Assembly (NCBI GenBank): GCA_052034005.1
Contig: JBPOJB010000019.1
Location: forward strand, 1-64,000
Length of the DNA stretch: 64,000 nucleotides
Source of the DNA: JAAYDI01 sp052034005
Lineage (GTDB): Bacteria; Planctomycetota; Planctomycetia; Pirellulales; Pirellulaceae
Direction: 5' to 3'
This document shows, piece after piece, positions 44,614-53,815 of the stretch; position 1 is the stretch's first letter, and the number at the start of each line of letters is the position of its first letter. The position numbers were made by a program, and so were the translations under genes. The notes beneath the pieces are model-generated. The model did not search any database and had not been told where the DNA came from. It was given only the letters and a program-made list of their open reading frames with translations.

Positions 44614-45879
44614 TCACGGCACGTGCGAGACATGGCTGAGCGGGTCAGAGGGGAGGCTGCGCGCGTAGGCGACCAGGTACCAGATCTCCTCGTCGCTCAG
44701 CTGCGTGGCCACGCTGGTCATCGTCGTACCGGCAATCCCGTTCTTGAGTTTCACGAACAGGTCTTCGGGCGCATCGCCGCCTCGATACGTGCCGATCCGC
44801 AGATTGCGCGGCTCGGCGAACCGTGGCGGGAGCGCACCCAGCGCCAGGTAGTCGGCCAGCGTTTCGGGGGTGGTCGGCGCCAGCTCTTTCGACCATTCGT
44901 CGTAGTCTTCGGTCTGGCCGTCTCCCAGCGCCGTGTCCCCGTGACACTGGCCGCAATTGGTCAGCGTGGTGAAGAACCACTGGCGGCCGCGGGCAACGGA
45001 GTGCGGCGCACTGTAGTCGGCGGGAGGCGGTGGGACCACCGTCACATGCTGATCGGCGTCCAGCCAGGGCTGGACGACGTCGGCCAGGATCTCGTCCAGC
45101 ATCTTGACCTGACGCGCATACGCGGTCGGGCTGATCTCCTGCTGCTTCGGATCCAACAGACGCTGGTCGTCATCCAGCGTGACAACCACCTCGCTGATCA
45201 CGGCGCGCTCGAACAGGCCGCGAATGCTCAAGTAACGCACGTACTGCACCAGCACATCGCGCTGGGAGTCGGTAAGAGACCGGAACGACGGCATCGCGGT
45301 CTCCGGAACGCCGCGCTGCAGCACCCGGTGCAGGTCCTCGCCGGTCGGCGGCAGGGTCGACGGCGTGCGTTTGAACTTGAAGAGCCCGCGACGATAGTCG
45401 CGTGGATACGGATTGAGCGATCGAGCTGATGGCCCGCAGCCGTCGCCCGACCTGCCGTGGCACCGCTCGCACAGATTGCGATACAGGCCGACCGCGGCGC
45501 GCTCACCTTCGCCCGCGTCGGCGCCAACCGCCCGGCGCAGACCGGCCGACTCGAACAGCGCGCCCAACTCCAGATCGTCTTGGGCGGGCACCCGTGGGTC
45601 CGCGGGCGTCCCGAAGTACCGCGCCACGGCACGCTGGATGTCGTCCAGCCGCTGACGCACTAGCGGCTCGGAAAAATCCTCCAGGCTCCGGGCCAACTTC
45701 TGATTGCGGGCGAACACCCGGTTCACCGCAAACTGGTCCGGCGCGCGATCGCATCCGCATACCAGCACAAGCCCCCACAAGATCGGCTGCCGCCACAGAC
45801 CGCACCGCGCGGCCGCCCTCCCCCTGCTGGTGGTCCCCGCAGACAGCCGTGGCCGTATCAATCGCACGCTGGGCCGCAT
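44614..45879 (-). CDS. Two-haem cytochrome c lipoprotein
   Basis: A 421-residue exported cytochrome. The start at 45879 (MRPSVRLIRPRLSAG) leads to a hydrophobic segment and lipobox-like VLVCGC, so it is probably lipid-anchored. Two class-I cytochrome domains are visible. The first, CERCHGRSGDGCGPSARSLN, has a distal methionine in ETAMPSFRSL. The second, CGQCHGDTALGDGQ, has GIAGTTMTSVATQLSDEEIW as its methionine loop. Such proteins shuttle electrons in the periplasm. The 214 bp between it and the membrane protein downstream hold no gene. Divergent from the GH97 gene at 46108. Confidence 0.88.
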   Translation of the reverse strand: MRPSVRLIRPRLSAGTTSRGRAAARCGLWRQPILWGLVLVCGCDRAPDQFAVNRVFARNQKLARSLEDFSEPLVRQRLDDIQRAVARYFGTPADPRVPAQDDLELGALFESAGLRRAVGADAGEGERAAVGLYRNLCERCHGRSGDGCGPSARSLNPYPRDYRRGLFKFKRTPSTLPPTGEDLHRVLQRGVPETAMPSFRSLTDSQRDVLVQYVRYLSIRGLFERAVISEVVVTLDDDQRLLDPKQQEISPTAYARQVKMLDEILADVVQPWLDADQHVTVVPPPPADYSAPHSVARGRQWFFTTLTNCGQCHGDTALGDGQTEDYDEWSKELAPTTPETLADYLALGALPPRFAEPRNLRIGTYRGGDAPEDLFVKLKNGIAGTTMTSVATQLSDEEIWYLVAYARSLPSDPLSHVSHVP

Positions 45880-46107
45880 GGCAGCCGTTTCTCCAAACCC
45901 GCCCGGACATCGTCCCACACCGCGAAACCCGCACTGGCTATCGTAGCCCAGTGGCGGGCGGCGAGAAAGCGGCTGCCATTTGCACCATGAAGCAGAGTCT
46001 GGTGGAATAGGACCACGAAGGCCTGAGCCTTCGCCGACTGTGCGCGCTGTTGCGGTTGTCGCGTGCGACGCTTCGCACTCACGGTTACGCGAAAGAAGGA
46101 CGGTTTT

Positions 46108-48558
46108 ATGAAATTGCCGGTCTGTTCGATTGCGCTCCTGTGGCTCGGTGCCGTGGCCTCAGCTCACGAAACGGCCTCCGTTCACGAAAGCGGCCCCTGG
46201 TCCGTCTCGTCTCCGAGCGGAACTCTTTCCATAGTGATCGAAATGACGCATTCGAACGGGATGGGCGCAGCGGCGAGCGCGCTGTGCTGCGGCGTCCACG
46301 ACCACGATGGCGAGGTGCTGCCCCATGCACCGCTGGGGATTACGCTCCAGCGGCTCGGCCGGTTCACTGGGAACCTGCGGCTGGTCGGCAAGTCCGCTCG
46401 GATCATTGACGAGCGCTACACGATGCCGGTGGGGAAGCGGAGCCAGTGCAGCAACCGGGCGAACGAGCTGACCCTTGACTTCCTCAACGATACTGACGAG
46501 AAGGTCGGTCTCATCCTCCGCGCCTACGACGACGGCGTCGCCTACCGGTACCGCATCGATGGGACGGGAGAAGATACCGTGGTCGGCGAGACGTCGAGCT
46601 TCCATATCCCGGCAGGGTCTCAAGGGTGGTTCGCCCGGTATACCCAGCCCAACTACGAGTGGTACTACGACGCCCATGCCGAGCTGGCGGGGATCGATTA
46701 TGACGTCGCGGTTCCAGCCTTGTTCCGCACTCCCACGGGCCACTGGGTTTATGTGACCGAAGCGTCCGTCGACGGGACGTACGCCGGCGCTCGCCTGAAG
46801 TTCCAGGACGCGGCAGGCGAGCTGCTCACTTTTCAGCTGCCCGAGCAACCCTCTTCCACCCTTCCTTGGCTCACGCCCTGGCGCCTCGCCATCATCGGCA
46901 AGAACCTGGGGACACTCGTCGAATCGATGCTGGTCTTCAATCTCAATCCGCCGAGCGAGATCGCCGACACCAGTTGGATCATGCCGGGCACGGATGTGAT
47001 TCCCTGGATGACCGGCCCGAACACCAACAACACGAGCCTCGCGCGCATGAAGCAGTTCGTGGACCTGGCCAGCGAAATGGGCTGGACCTGGATCGAGTTC
47101 GACAACGCCCTGGTTTTCGGTAATCAGATCACGGATGTGCCGGACCAATGGATGGCGGTTCCCTGGATTCCCGAGGTGGTGCAATATGCCCGGACCAAAG
47201 GGGTGAACGTGTACGGGTGGGAGCACTGGCAGAACCTTGATACCGCCGAGAAACGCGAGAAAATCCTGGGATACCTCGTCCGGCACGGGTTCAAGGGGAT
47301 CAAGGTGGATTTCCTGGATAGCGACAGCCAGGAGCGGTTCAAGTTCCGGGACGTGATCGCTCGGGAATGCGCCGACCGTAGACTGATGCTCAGCTACCAC
47401 GGCGAAACCGTGCCGCGCGGACAGCAGCGCCGCTGGCCGCACATCGCCACCCTGGAAGGCGTCAAGGGCGAGGAGTATTACCTGTTCGAGTACGGGCCGA
47501 CCCCGGCCTACAACGTGAACCTGGTGTTCACGCGCAACATCGCCGGATCGATGGACAGCTGCCCGAGCGGCTTCGAGTTGACCGGCACGCCGTTTTCCCG
47601 CCGCACCACCACCAACGCTCACGAGATGGCCCTGGCCGTCCTGTTCGAGTCCGGCTGGCAGTGCATGTCGGTCAGCCCGGAGAGCATGGCGGGGAACCCC
47701 GCGCGGGGCTTCCTGAAAGACCTTCCATCGGCCTGGGACGACATCCACTTCGTAGACGGGTACCCCGACGAGTTCGCTGTCCTGGCTCGCCGCAAGGGCC
47801 GCGACTGGTGGTTGGTGGGGATCAATGCCGCTACGCCGCGGGAAGTGACCATCCCCCTGGACTTCCTCCAGCCCGGCACCTACGACGCCCGGCTTTACCA
47901 CGACGCCCGGGAAGAGCAGCCGGTCGGCTTGGACGTGAAGGTCCAGAACTGCGGCGGGGTCAATGCGGCCCTCTCATGGATCGAGTTGTGGTCTTCCGAA
48001 AAGCCGGCCAACCGGCTCGACTACCAGAGGCCGAAAGACATGATGGATGCTCCGGACGGCTACTACCTGATCGCCGTGGACGACTGCGGCGCAGAGGGGT
48101 GTCAGCCGCACCTGAGGTCGGGGCTGAACTGGCGCTACACGCCGGCCGAAGTTCCTCTGGCCGTCTGTGACGAACACGATCCGGCCCGCACGATCAGCTT
48201 CAGCGAGAGCGCGATCCTCTTCCGTTACACCAATCTCAGCAGAACCGCCCGATACAAGCTACGGGTCATGTACCTGTCCCACAGCGACAACCGTGCCCAG
48301 AGCCTGTCGGTCAACGGACGAGAACTGCACGACACGCTCGCCCTTCCCGCCCAGCAGATCGTCTGCCGGGAATACGACCTCTCCGGAACGGAGATCCAGG
48401 AGTTACCGTTGGAAGCCGTCGATACCAGGATCGCGGTCGATGACATTACCGTGGATACGGCCAGCCCTCTGACCATTCACATGCCGAGCAACGGCGGGTT
48501 CGGCATCCGGCTCGAAGGCAGCTATCGGAATCTGGCGTCCGGCCCGTCATCGCCCTGA
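46108..48558 (+). CDS. GH97 glycosidase (alpha-galactosidase/alpha-glucosidase family), secreted
   Basis: An 816-residue enzyme. The start at 46108 follows AGAAGGA (46094-46100) and gives signal peptide MKLPVCSIALLWLGAVASAH. The N-terminal beta-sandwich of GH97 starts at WSVSSPSGTLSIVI and includes YDDGVAYRYRI. The catalytic barrel has WIEFDNALVF, GVNVYGWEHW, GFKGIKVDFLDSDSQ (Asp as in the retaining, alpha-galactosidase-type branch) and ATLEGVKGEEYY (candidate acid/base Glu). RRTTTNAHEMALAVLFESG closes the barrel. After the usual C-terminal domain there are about 170 extra residues forming a beta-rich module (YYLIAVDDCGAEGC, SLSVNGRELHD) that may bind carbohydrate. In GH97 the position of the catalytic base separates inverting from retaining enzymes; the retaining call is inferred. 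Confidence 0.92.
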   Translation: MKLPVCSIALLWLGAVASAHETASVHESGPWSVSSPSGTLSIVIEMTHSNGMGAAASALCCGVHDHDGEVLPHAPLGITLQRLGRFTGNLRLVGKSARIIDERYTMPVGKRSQCSNRANELTLDFLNDTDEKVGLILRAYDDGVAYRYRIDGTGEDTVVGETSSFHIPAGSQGWFARYTQPNYEWYYDAHAELAGIDYDVAVPALFRTPTGHWVYVTEASVDGTYAGARLKFQDAAGELLTFQLPEQPSSTLPWLTPWRLAIIGKNLGTLVESMLVFNLNPPSEIADTSWIMPGTDVIPWMTGPNTNNTSLARMKQFVDLASEMGWTWIEFDNALVFGNQITDVPDQWMAVPWIPEVVQYARTKGVNVYGWEHWQNLDTAEKREKILGYLVRHGFKGIKVDFLDSDSQERFKFRDVIARECADRRLMLSYHGETVPRGQQRRWPHIATLEGVKGEEYYLFEYGPTPAYNVNLVFTRNIAGSMDSCPSGFELTGTPFSRRTTTNAHEMALAVLFESGWQCMSVSPESMAGNPARGFLKDLPSAWDDIHFVDGYPDEFAVLARRKGRDWWLVGINAATPREVTIPLDFLQPGTYDARLYHDAREEQPVGLDVKVQNCGGVNAALSWIELWSSEKPANRLDYQRPKDMMDAPDGYYLIAVDDCGAEGCQPHLRSGLNWRYTPAEVPLAVCDEHDPARTISFSESAILFRYTNLSRTARYKLRVMYLSHSDNRAQSLSVNGRELHDTLALPAQQIVCREYDLSGTEIQELPLEAVDTRIAVDDITVDTASPLTIHMPSNGGFGIRLEGSYRNLASGPSSP

Positions 48559-48624
48559 AAAGAACCAAGGTGTCTTAACGGTTAACGCTTATCGTTTTCT
48601 TTTCCGCACCCCATCAGACACGTT

Positions 48625-48693
48625 CGTAGTGACCCGATTCATCGGGTCCGGGAGTGGGGGGCGAGGAATGACCGCATGAATGCGGTCACTACG
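48625..48693. repeat. BIME-like pair of REP palindromes
   Basis: Two perfect hairpins, GACCCGAT-TC-ATCGGGTC (48631-48648) and GACCGCAT-GA-ATGCGGTC (48670-48687), are enclosed by CGTAGTGAC (48625) and its complement GTCACTACG (ending 48693). The whole element is therefore an inverted pair of related palindromes, as in bacterial interspersed mosaic elements. It follows the GH97 gene and could protect or terminate its mRNA. Confidence 0.75.
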
Positions 48694-48775
48694 AGCCACG
48701 CCCATGGACGTGAAGCCAGAACTAACCGCTTGACTCGCGGCGCATGTGCGCCTGGTCAACGTGATTGCGTACAAA

Positions 48776-48797
48776 GAGACAGACACTCTGGTTTCTG
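48776..48797 (-). repeat. Partial R1 tail, minus orientation
   Basis: A diverged copy of the GAAACCAGAGTGTCTG tail read on the minus strand. It lies 65 bp before the plus-oriented R1 island, so the island begins with an inverted pair. Confidence 0.5.
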
Positions 48798-48862
48798 CCT
48801 TTGGTCTCAGCGGGGCGGGCGGGTGCAGTGCGACGTGAACACGTGGCGGACGGTGGCCGGCC

Positions 48863-49150
48863 GAAACCAGAGCCGAAACCAGAGCCAAAACCAGAGTGTC
48901 TGCTTCTGAGTTCCCCCCCTTGAAAAAGGGGGGGCAAGGGGGGGTGAGAGCCTCACGCCGCCACTGCCTCCTTGTCGCCCGGTACGGATGGCCAGTCGAA
49001 ACCAGAGTGGAAACCAGAGTGTCTGTTTCTGAGTGGCCTGGTTTTCCTGAGGACAGACCCCCCCGTACCCCCCCTTGAAAAAGGGGGGGCAAGAGGGAGT
49101 GACAGCCGAAACCAGAGCGGCACCAGAAGTCAGACACTCTGTTTCCGGGC
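48863..49150 (+). repeat. R1 island left of the GH106-like gene
   Basis: Contains three GAAACCAGAG words in a row, TGTCTGCTTCTGAGT, the C7-TTG-A5-G7 hairpin (48912-48934), GAGCCTCACGCC, two further GAAACCAGAG words, then the unique joint TGGTTTTCCTGAGGACAGAC, a second C/G hairpin (49069-49090) and another GAAACCAGAG. The order of parts, including the TGGTTTTCCT joint, is the same as in the island at 53.2-53.5 kb. Confidence 0.8.
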
Positions 49151-49511
49151 TGCCGGCGCCTGGGACCGGCCTGGGACCAGAGCAGCCTGCGACCAGAGTG
49201 CTTGGCTCTACATCACCCCCCAGCTTCTGACTCTGCGGGCTTCCGTCCCGAAGGGACAGCTCCATCACAGTAGAGAGCGAGAACCTACCGGAGTCTCAAC
49301 GGGACGGCCCGAATCCCCCCGGCCTATGATTCAGAAGTCAGACGCTTTGATTTAGGGTATTGACTTAACGCACTCTGATTTCGGACTCAGATTTCGGACC
49401 GCCGGCCTCTGAGCACAGAGCCCAGAATCTGAGCGTCTGACTCCCCGGACTCTGAGCAAGCCCGTGTGGCCGTACCGGCGGGATATGGACGCATCAAAAA
49501 GGAGGCTGGTG
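49151..49511. other. Intergenic remainder with decayed repeat words
   Basis: No gene. There are scattered fragments resembling R1 words (GACCAGAGCAGCC, ACCAGAGTGC, TTCAGAAGTCAGACGCTTTG, ACTCTGATTTCGGACTCAGA). AAAAAGGAGG at 49496-49505 is the ribosome binding site of the next gene. The promoter could not be identified. Confidence 0.4.
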
Positions 49512-52500
49512 ATGGGAGCGAAGCACAACATTTGTGACTTGATCTTGACCGGGCTGCTCGTTACCTGTGCGGCCAACATCGCGCCGAACCGGTGCATCGC
49601 ACAAGACGCCCCTCAGATCCCGGCCGACGGTGTGGGCTATCCGAGCCGCGCTGCAGATCTGGATGCGCTGCCCGGTTTCCAAAACCCGCCGCCAGGGTAC
49701 GGCGAGGTGCCGTTCTGGTGGTGGACCGGCGACCCGTTGGATGAAGCGCGTCTGATCTGGCAGCTGGAGCAATTGCACGCCAAGGGGATCAGCGGCGTGC
49801 AGGTGAACTATGCTCACGAGGACTCGCCCGGCTGGCCGACCTATCCGGCCCAGCCGCCGATCTTCAGCGACCCCTGGTGGCGCATGTGGGGCCGGATCGC
49901 CGACCAATGTCGCCAGCGGGGGATGGGCATTGGCCTGAGCACCTATACGCTCGATTGGCCGAGCGGTGACAACCTGTTCCGGAAGCTGTTCTATTCCCAT
50001 CCGGAACTCAATGCGCTCAAGCTGCAGCCGCTGCCGCGCCGGCGCGTCGCGGGCGGAGAGGCGGTCACGATCGCGGTCCCAGCCGACCTGGTCGCCGCGC
50101 GCGCCTACCGGGTGGACAACAATCAGCTCCAACGCGGTGGTGTCGATGTGATGTCACAGATCCATGACGGCGCTCTCGTGTGGGCGGCCCCTGACGGCCA
50201 GTGGGAGTTATGGCTGGTGCGAGCCGAGCGCCAGGACAACACGCTCAATCCGCTCCTGGCCGGTATCGGCGAGGTCGTCATTCGCGATTTCTATCAGCGC
50301 TTCCAGGATGCCACACCGAGCAAGTCACCGGCGGGTCTGAACTACTTCTTCAACGACGAGCTGCACGTCGGTGCCGGGACGCATGTGTGGAACGCCGATT
50401 TCGCGACGGAGTTCGCCCAACGCAAGGGGTACGACCTCTTCGAGGTGCTGCCGGCGCTGTGGGCCGATCTGGGCGCGATCACGCCCAAGGTACGCATGGA
50501 CTATGCCGATGTGCGGATGGCGCTGATGGAAGAGCGGTATTTCCAGCCGATCTACCGATGGCATGCCTCACGCGGCCTGATCTTCGCGTGCGACTCGGGC
50601 GGACGGGGTCTGCAGCCGGACGAATTTGGCGACTACTTCCGCGCCACGCGCTGGTACACCGCGCCGGGCCATGACACGCCCGGCGGACAAGCCGATCTGA
50701 TCAAGGGGAAAGTGTCGTCGTCCATCGCCAGCCTGTATCAGCGGCCCCGCGTCTGGCTCGAAGGCTACCACAGCCTGGGCTGGGGCGCGACTCCCAAACG
50801 ATTGATGTTCGCGACGCGCGAGAATTACCTCTACGGCTGCACGCTGCTGAACCTGCACGGGCTGTACTACACCACGCACGGCTCGTTCTGGGAATGGGCG
50901 CCGCCCTGCTATCACTTCCGCATGCCCTACTGGGAACACATGGGTCTGTTTGTGAAATACTTCGAACGCCTGTCCTATCTGATGAGCCAGGGGACGTTTG
51001 TGTGCGATGTGGCGGTGCTGTATCCCGTGGCACCGTTCGAAGCCGGGCTGGATGGCGCCACGGCGACCCGGACGGCGTTCGACACGGGCCGAGCGCTCAT
51101 GGGCGCGGGCATCAATTTCGAGTTCCTGGATGCCGACTCGCTCGCGCGCGCCCAGGCCCGTGAGGGGCGGCTGCAAGTGGCTGATTCCTCCTACCGCGTG
51201 CTCGTCGTCCCGGCGATGGACGCGATCCGCTGGTCGTCGCTCGAGCAGGCCGGCGCATTCCGGGCGGCCGGCGGTACCGTGCTGAATGTCGGCACATTGC
51301 CGGTGGCCAGCGATCGTGCGGGCCGCGAGGACAGGCAGCTCGATGCGCTGGTGGCCGCCACATTCGCGGACGATTGCCGGCTGTCCAGCCCTGCCGACGT
51401 GCCGGCGAAAGTGCGGGCCGTGCTCACGCCGGACACGCAAGCTGCCCAACCTGTCCGGTCGCACCATCGCAAAGTCGGACCGCGGGACGTGTACCTGGTG
51501 ATGGATGCGCCACGCAATTCGGTCGTCGAATTCCGCGCGAAAGGGCAGGTCGAGTTGTGGGATCCTTGGACGGGCGACGCTCAGCCACTGCGCGTCGTGG
51601 GCGAGACGGACACGGGCACGGAAGTCGAGCTGCCGCTGGAAGCATACGAGGCGCAGATCGTCGTGTTTACGCCCGGCACGCCGCATGTGAATCCGCCGCC
51701 GCGCGGGCCGGTGGACATCGCGCGCGTGTCCCTTGACGGCCCGTGGGATTTCGAACTGCAGCCGACGATGGACAACCGGTTCGGAGATTTCCGGCTGCCC
51801 GCGGTCGACAAGATGATCGGCCCCGAGGCGCGCATCTTCCGCCATGCAATCGAGAGCGGCGACGCGGGTGCATGGGAGAGCCCCACCTTCGACGACAGTG
51901 CGTGGGAGCGGGTGACATACGGTTATGGCCCGCAGTTCTGGGTGCTCGGGCCCGTGCCGGCCGATGCAGCCAATGACGCGCTCGATGCAGAGCTGGCCAA
52001 GCTCACGCACATCGACCCTCAGACACCGGTCGCGGTCGCCGGTACTGATCTGCATTGGCAGCCGTATGGTTTCTCCTGGCGCATGGGGCTTGAAGGCGAT
52101 CCGGGCCATCAAGGCTGGCACGGCCTGAAAGAGAACGTCACCGATCATTTCCTCTGTCTGGGCAAACGCACCAGCGCGCTCAATGAATTCAAGTACGAGC
52201 CAGAACTCCCCGGCGGGCGCTACTACCTGTGGACGAGCGTCACCACGGACCAAGAGACGACCGCTCGGATCCTAGCCAGCGCGCGGCGGGAAGGCGATCA
52301 GCCGCACGCGTCCGAGGTGTTGACGCCGGCCGCCGTGTTTCTCCACGGCGTCCGGCTCGGCAACCTGCACGAGGCGGTGACGTTGCGGGCGGGCTCGAAT
52401 CCCATGCTGGTCCGCTACGACCAGGCCGGCCGGGGGTATTTCGTCGTGCGGCGCGACTGTGACGGTGCGCCATCGGCACAGCGCACGCCGCTGGCGATGA

Positions 52501-53174
52501 CCTGGTTCGACGATCCTTCGGTAATGCCGTTTGACGTGCATGCCGGGATCAAGCGAGCCGAGTGGTTCCGGTTCACCGCGCCCCCCGGCCTGCGGGCGAT
52601 GACAGTCACGGCTCAAGGGACTGTCGAGGCGTGGGTGGACGGCCAGCCAATGCGTGCTGCAGCCCCTGGGCGATTCGAAGCAACGACGTCGTCCAAACCT
52701 GCGACGCACGTCGCGCTCCGCGTCGTGCCAGCCACAGGCGTCTCCGGTGGGGCAGTGTTTCCCGAGCCCATCCGCTTGGAGTGCGGCCCCGGCACCGCTG
52801 AGGTCGGAGACTGGTCGCGCATGGGCGCGCTGGAGTGTTACTCCGGCGGCGCCTGGTATCGCACGACGGTGAGACTGACCGGACTCCGGCCCCAAAGCAC
52901 GTATGTGCTGGACCTGGGCAACGTGGTTGCCACGGCCGAGGTCCGGGTGAACGGCCAGGTGGCGGGTATCCGCGTCGCACCGCCTTGGCGCGTGGATATC
53001 TCGAAGCAGGTGCACGCCGGTGACAACCGGATCGAGATCTTGGTGTTCAACACGCTGGCCAACCACTACGTGACAATCCCCACCCACTATCGCGGCGAAC
53101 TCACATCCGGCCTGCTCGGACCAGTCCAATTGGAAATCGCCGTGCCGGCCGAACAGCGGCCCGCTGCGTTGTAG
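49512..53174 (+). CDS. Very large GH106-like glycosidase (alpha-L-rhamnosidase-type)
   Basis: A 1220-residue secreted protein. The start at 49512 lies six bases after GGAGG and yields a signal peptide (ICDLILTGLLVTCAANIAP); ATGs at 49464 and 49485 lack such a site. The N-terminal barrel begins GEVPFWWWTGDPLDEARLIW and QLEQLHAKGISGVQVNY, the pattern of GH106. Candidate catalytic glutamates are in NYFFNDELHVG and VWLEGYHSLGWGATPKRL. A middle amidotransferase-like fold (YRVLVVPAMDAI, AAGGTVLNVG) and several beta-sandwiches follow; the last has the GH2-type jelly roll LDLGNVVATAEVRVNGQVAG with PPWRVDISKQVHAGDNRIEI. GH106 enzymes remove rhamnose from pectin-type side chains. The assignment is by pattern and substrate is uncertain. 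The gene is bracketed by two R1 islands. Confidence 0.8.
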   Translation: MGAKHNICDLILTGLLVTCAANIAPNRCIAQDAPQIPADGVGYPSRAADLDALPGFQNPPPGYGEVPFWWWTGDPLDEARLIWQLEQLHAKGISGVQVNYAHEDSPGWPTYPAQPPIFSDPWWRMWGRIADQCRQRGMGIGLSTYTLDWPSGDNLFRKLFYSHPELNALKLQPLPRRRVAGGEAVTIAVPADLVAARAYRVDNNQLQRGGVDVMSQIHDGALVWAAPDGQWELWLVRAERQDNTLNPLLAGIGEVVIRDFYQRFQDATPSKSPAGLNYFFNDELHVGAGTHVWNADFATEFAQRKGYDLFEVLPALWADLGAITPKVRMDYADVRMALMEERYFQPIYRWHASRGLIFACDSGGRGLQPDEFGDYFRATRWYTAPGHDTPGGQADLIKGKVSSSIASLYQRPRVWLEGYHSLGWGATPKRLMFATRENYLYGCTLLNLHGLYYTTHGSFWEWAPPCYHFRMPYWEHMGLFVKYFERLSYLMSQGTFVCDVAVLYPVAPFEAGLDGATATRTAFDTGRALMGAGINFEFLDADSLARAQAREGRLQVADSSYRVLVVPAMDAIRWSSLEQAGAFRAAGGTVLNVGTLPVASDRAGREDRQLDALVAATFADDCRLSSPADVPAKVRAVLTPDTQAAQPVRSHHRKVGPRDVYLVMDAPRNSVVEFRAKGQVELWDPWTGDAQPLRVVGETDTGTEVELPLEAYEAQIVVFTPGTPHVNPPPRGPVDIARVSLDGPWDFELQPTMDNRFGDFRLPAVDKMIGPEARIFRHAIESGDAGAWESPTFDDSAWERVTYGYGPQFWVLGPVPADAANDALDAELAKLTHIDPQTPVAVAGTDLHWQPYGFSWRMGLEGDPGHQGWHGLKENVTDHFLCLGKRTSALNEFKYEPELPGGRYYLWTSVTTDQETTARILASARREGDQPHASEVLTPAAVFLHGVRLGNLHEAVTLRAGSNPMLVRYDQAGRGYFVVRRDCDGAPSAQRTPLAMTWFDDPSVMPFDVHAGIKRAEWFRFTAPPGLRAMTVTAQGTVEAWVDGQPMRAAAPGRFEATTSSKPATHVALRVVPATGVSGGAVFPEPIRLECGPGTAEVGDWSRMGALECYSGGAWYRTTVRLTGLRPQSTYVLDLGNVVATAEVRVNGQVAGIRVAPPWRVDISKQVHAGDNRIEILVFNTLANHYVTIPTHYRGELTSGLLGPVQLEIAVPAEQRPAAL

Positions 53175-53202
53175 CGCCCGCGCGGCTCAACGAAGCGGCA
53201 GC

Positions 53203-53499
53203 TGAAACCAGAGCGGAAACCAGAGTGTCTGCTTCCGAGTTCCCCCCCTTGAAAAAGGGGGGGCTAGGGGGGGTGAGAACCTCACGCCTCCGCTGCCTCC
53301 GTGTCACCAGCCGAAACCAGAGTGCCTGCTTCTGGGCTCCTGTTTCTGGGCTGCCTGGTTTTCCTCAGGACAGACCCCCCCCGTACCCCCCCTTGAAAAA
53401 GGGGGGGACAAGAACCTCAGGCCTCCAGTGTCTCCTTGCCGCCAGCCGAAACCAGAGTGTCTGCTTCTGAGTCTGCTTCTGAGCTTCTGACGCTCTGGG
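53203..53499 (+). repeat. R1 island right of the GH106-like gene
   Basis: Same order of parts as the left island: GAAACCAGAG words, TGTCTGCTTC, C7-TTG-A5-G7 hairpin (53242-53262), GAGAACCTCACGCC, GCCTCC, CACCAGCC, GAAACCAGAGTG, then CTGGTTTTCCTCAGGACAGAC, a second C/G hairpin (53386-53406), AAGAACCTCAGGCC, GCCAGCC and GAAACCAGAGTGTCTGCTTC. It ends in decaying TCTGCTTCTGAG words. Confidence 0.8.
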
Positions 53500-53527
53500 C
53501 CGGCCACTGAACTGCTCGGCCGCGTCT

Positions 53528-53576
53528 CATGGATGGAACAGGACAACTTCATGCCAGCGTGTCTCTGTTGTGGATT
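53528..53576. repeat. Distant relative of the R2 end
   Basis: GGATGGAACAGGACAACTTC-ATGCCAGCGTGTCTCTG resembles the end of R2 copy C (CGATGGCACAGAACGACCTC-ATACCGGCGTGTTTCTA). The match is about 75 percent over 40 bases. It places an R1-R2 neighbourhood here too, as at the left end of the window. From 53577 to 53815 no independent gene is seen. Confidence 0.45.
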
Positions 53577-53815
53577 TCCAGGCATCCGCGACGGTGGTAG
53601 GATGAGGCGCGCTGCACCGATCAGATGCTGGCTGTTTCACTGCCTCAGGCGGGCACTGGCGACCCTTGCCCGCCAGGCGGTTCGCGATCGTTGTCTTGCA
53701 CCCGTGCTTCTGGAGCTTTCTCGTGAACTTGAAACGCCAGCCGGATCCGCCGCGCTCGTCGCAGCCCGTGAGCTCGTCCGCCGCGCAACCGCCGCTGGTC
53801 CGCCTGGGCACCAGG

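Noticed and set aside
48722..49268. Frames containing PPLFQGG or PPFFKGG-type peptides
   Set aside because: These peptides are translations of the C/G-run hairpin of repeat R1, not proteins.
53527..53811. 94-codon minus-strand frame with a TETRWHEVVLFHP-like end
   Set aside because: Overlaps the R2 relative and the upstream part of the acetyltransferase frame. It has no recognisable domain, and the similarity to the peptide read from R2 at 1.15 kb reflects shared repeat DNA.
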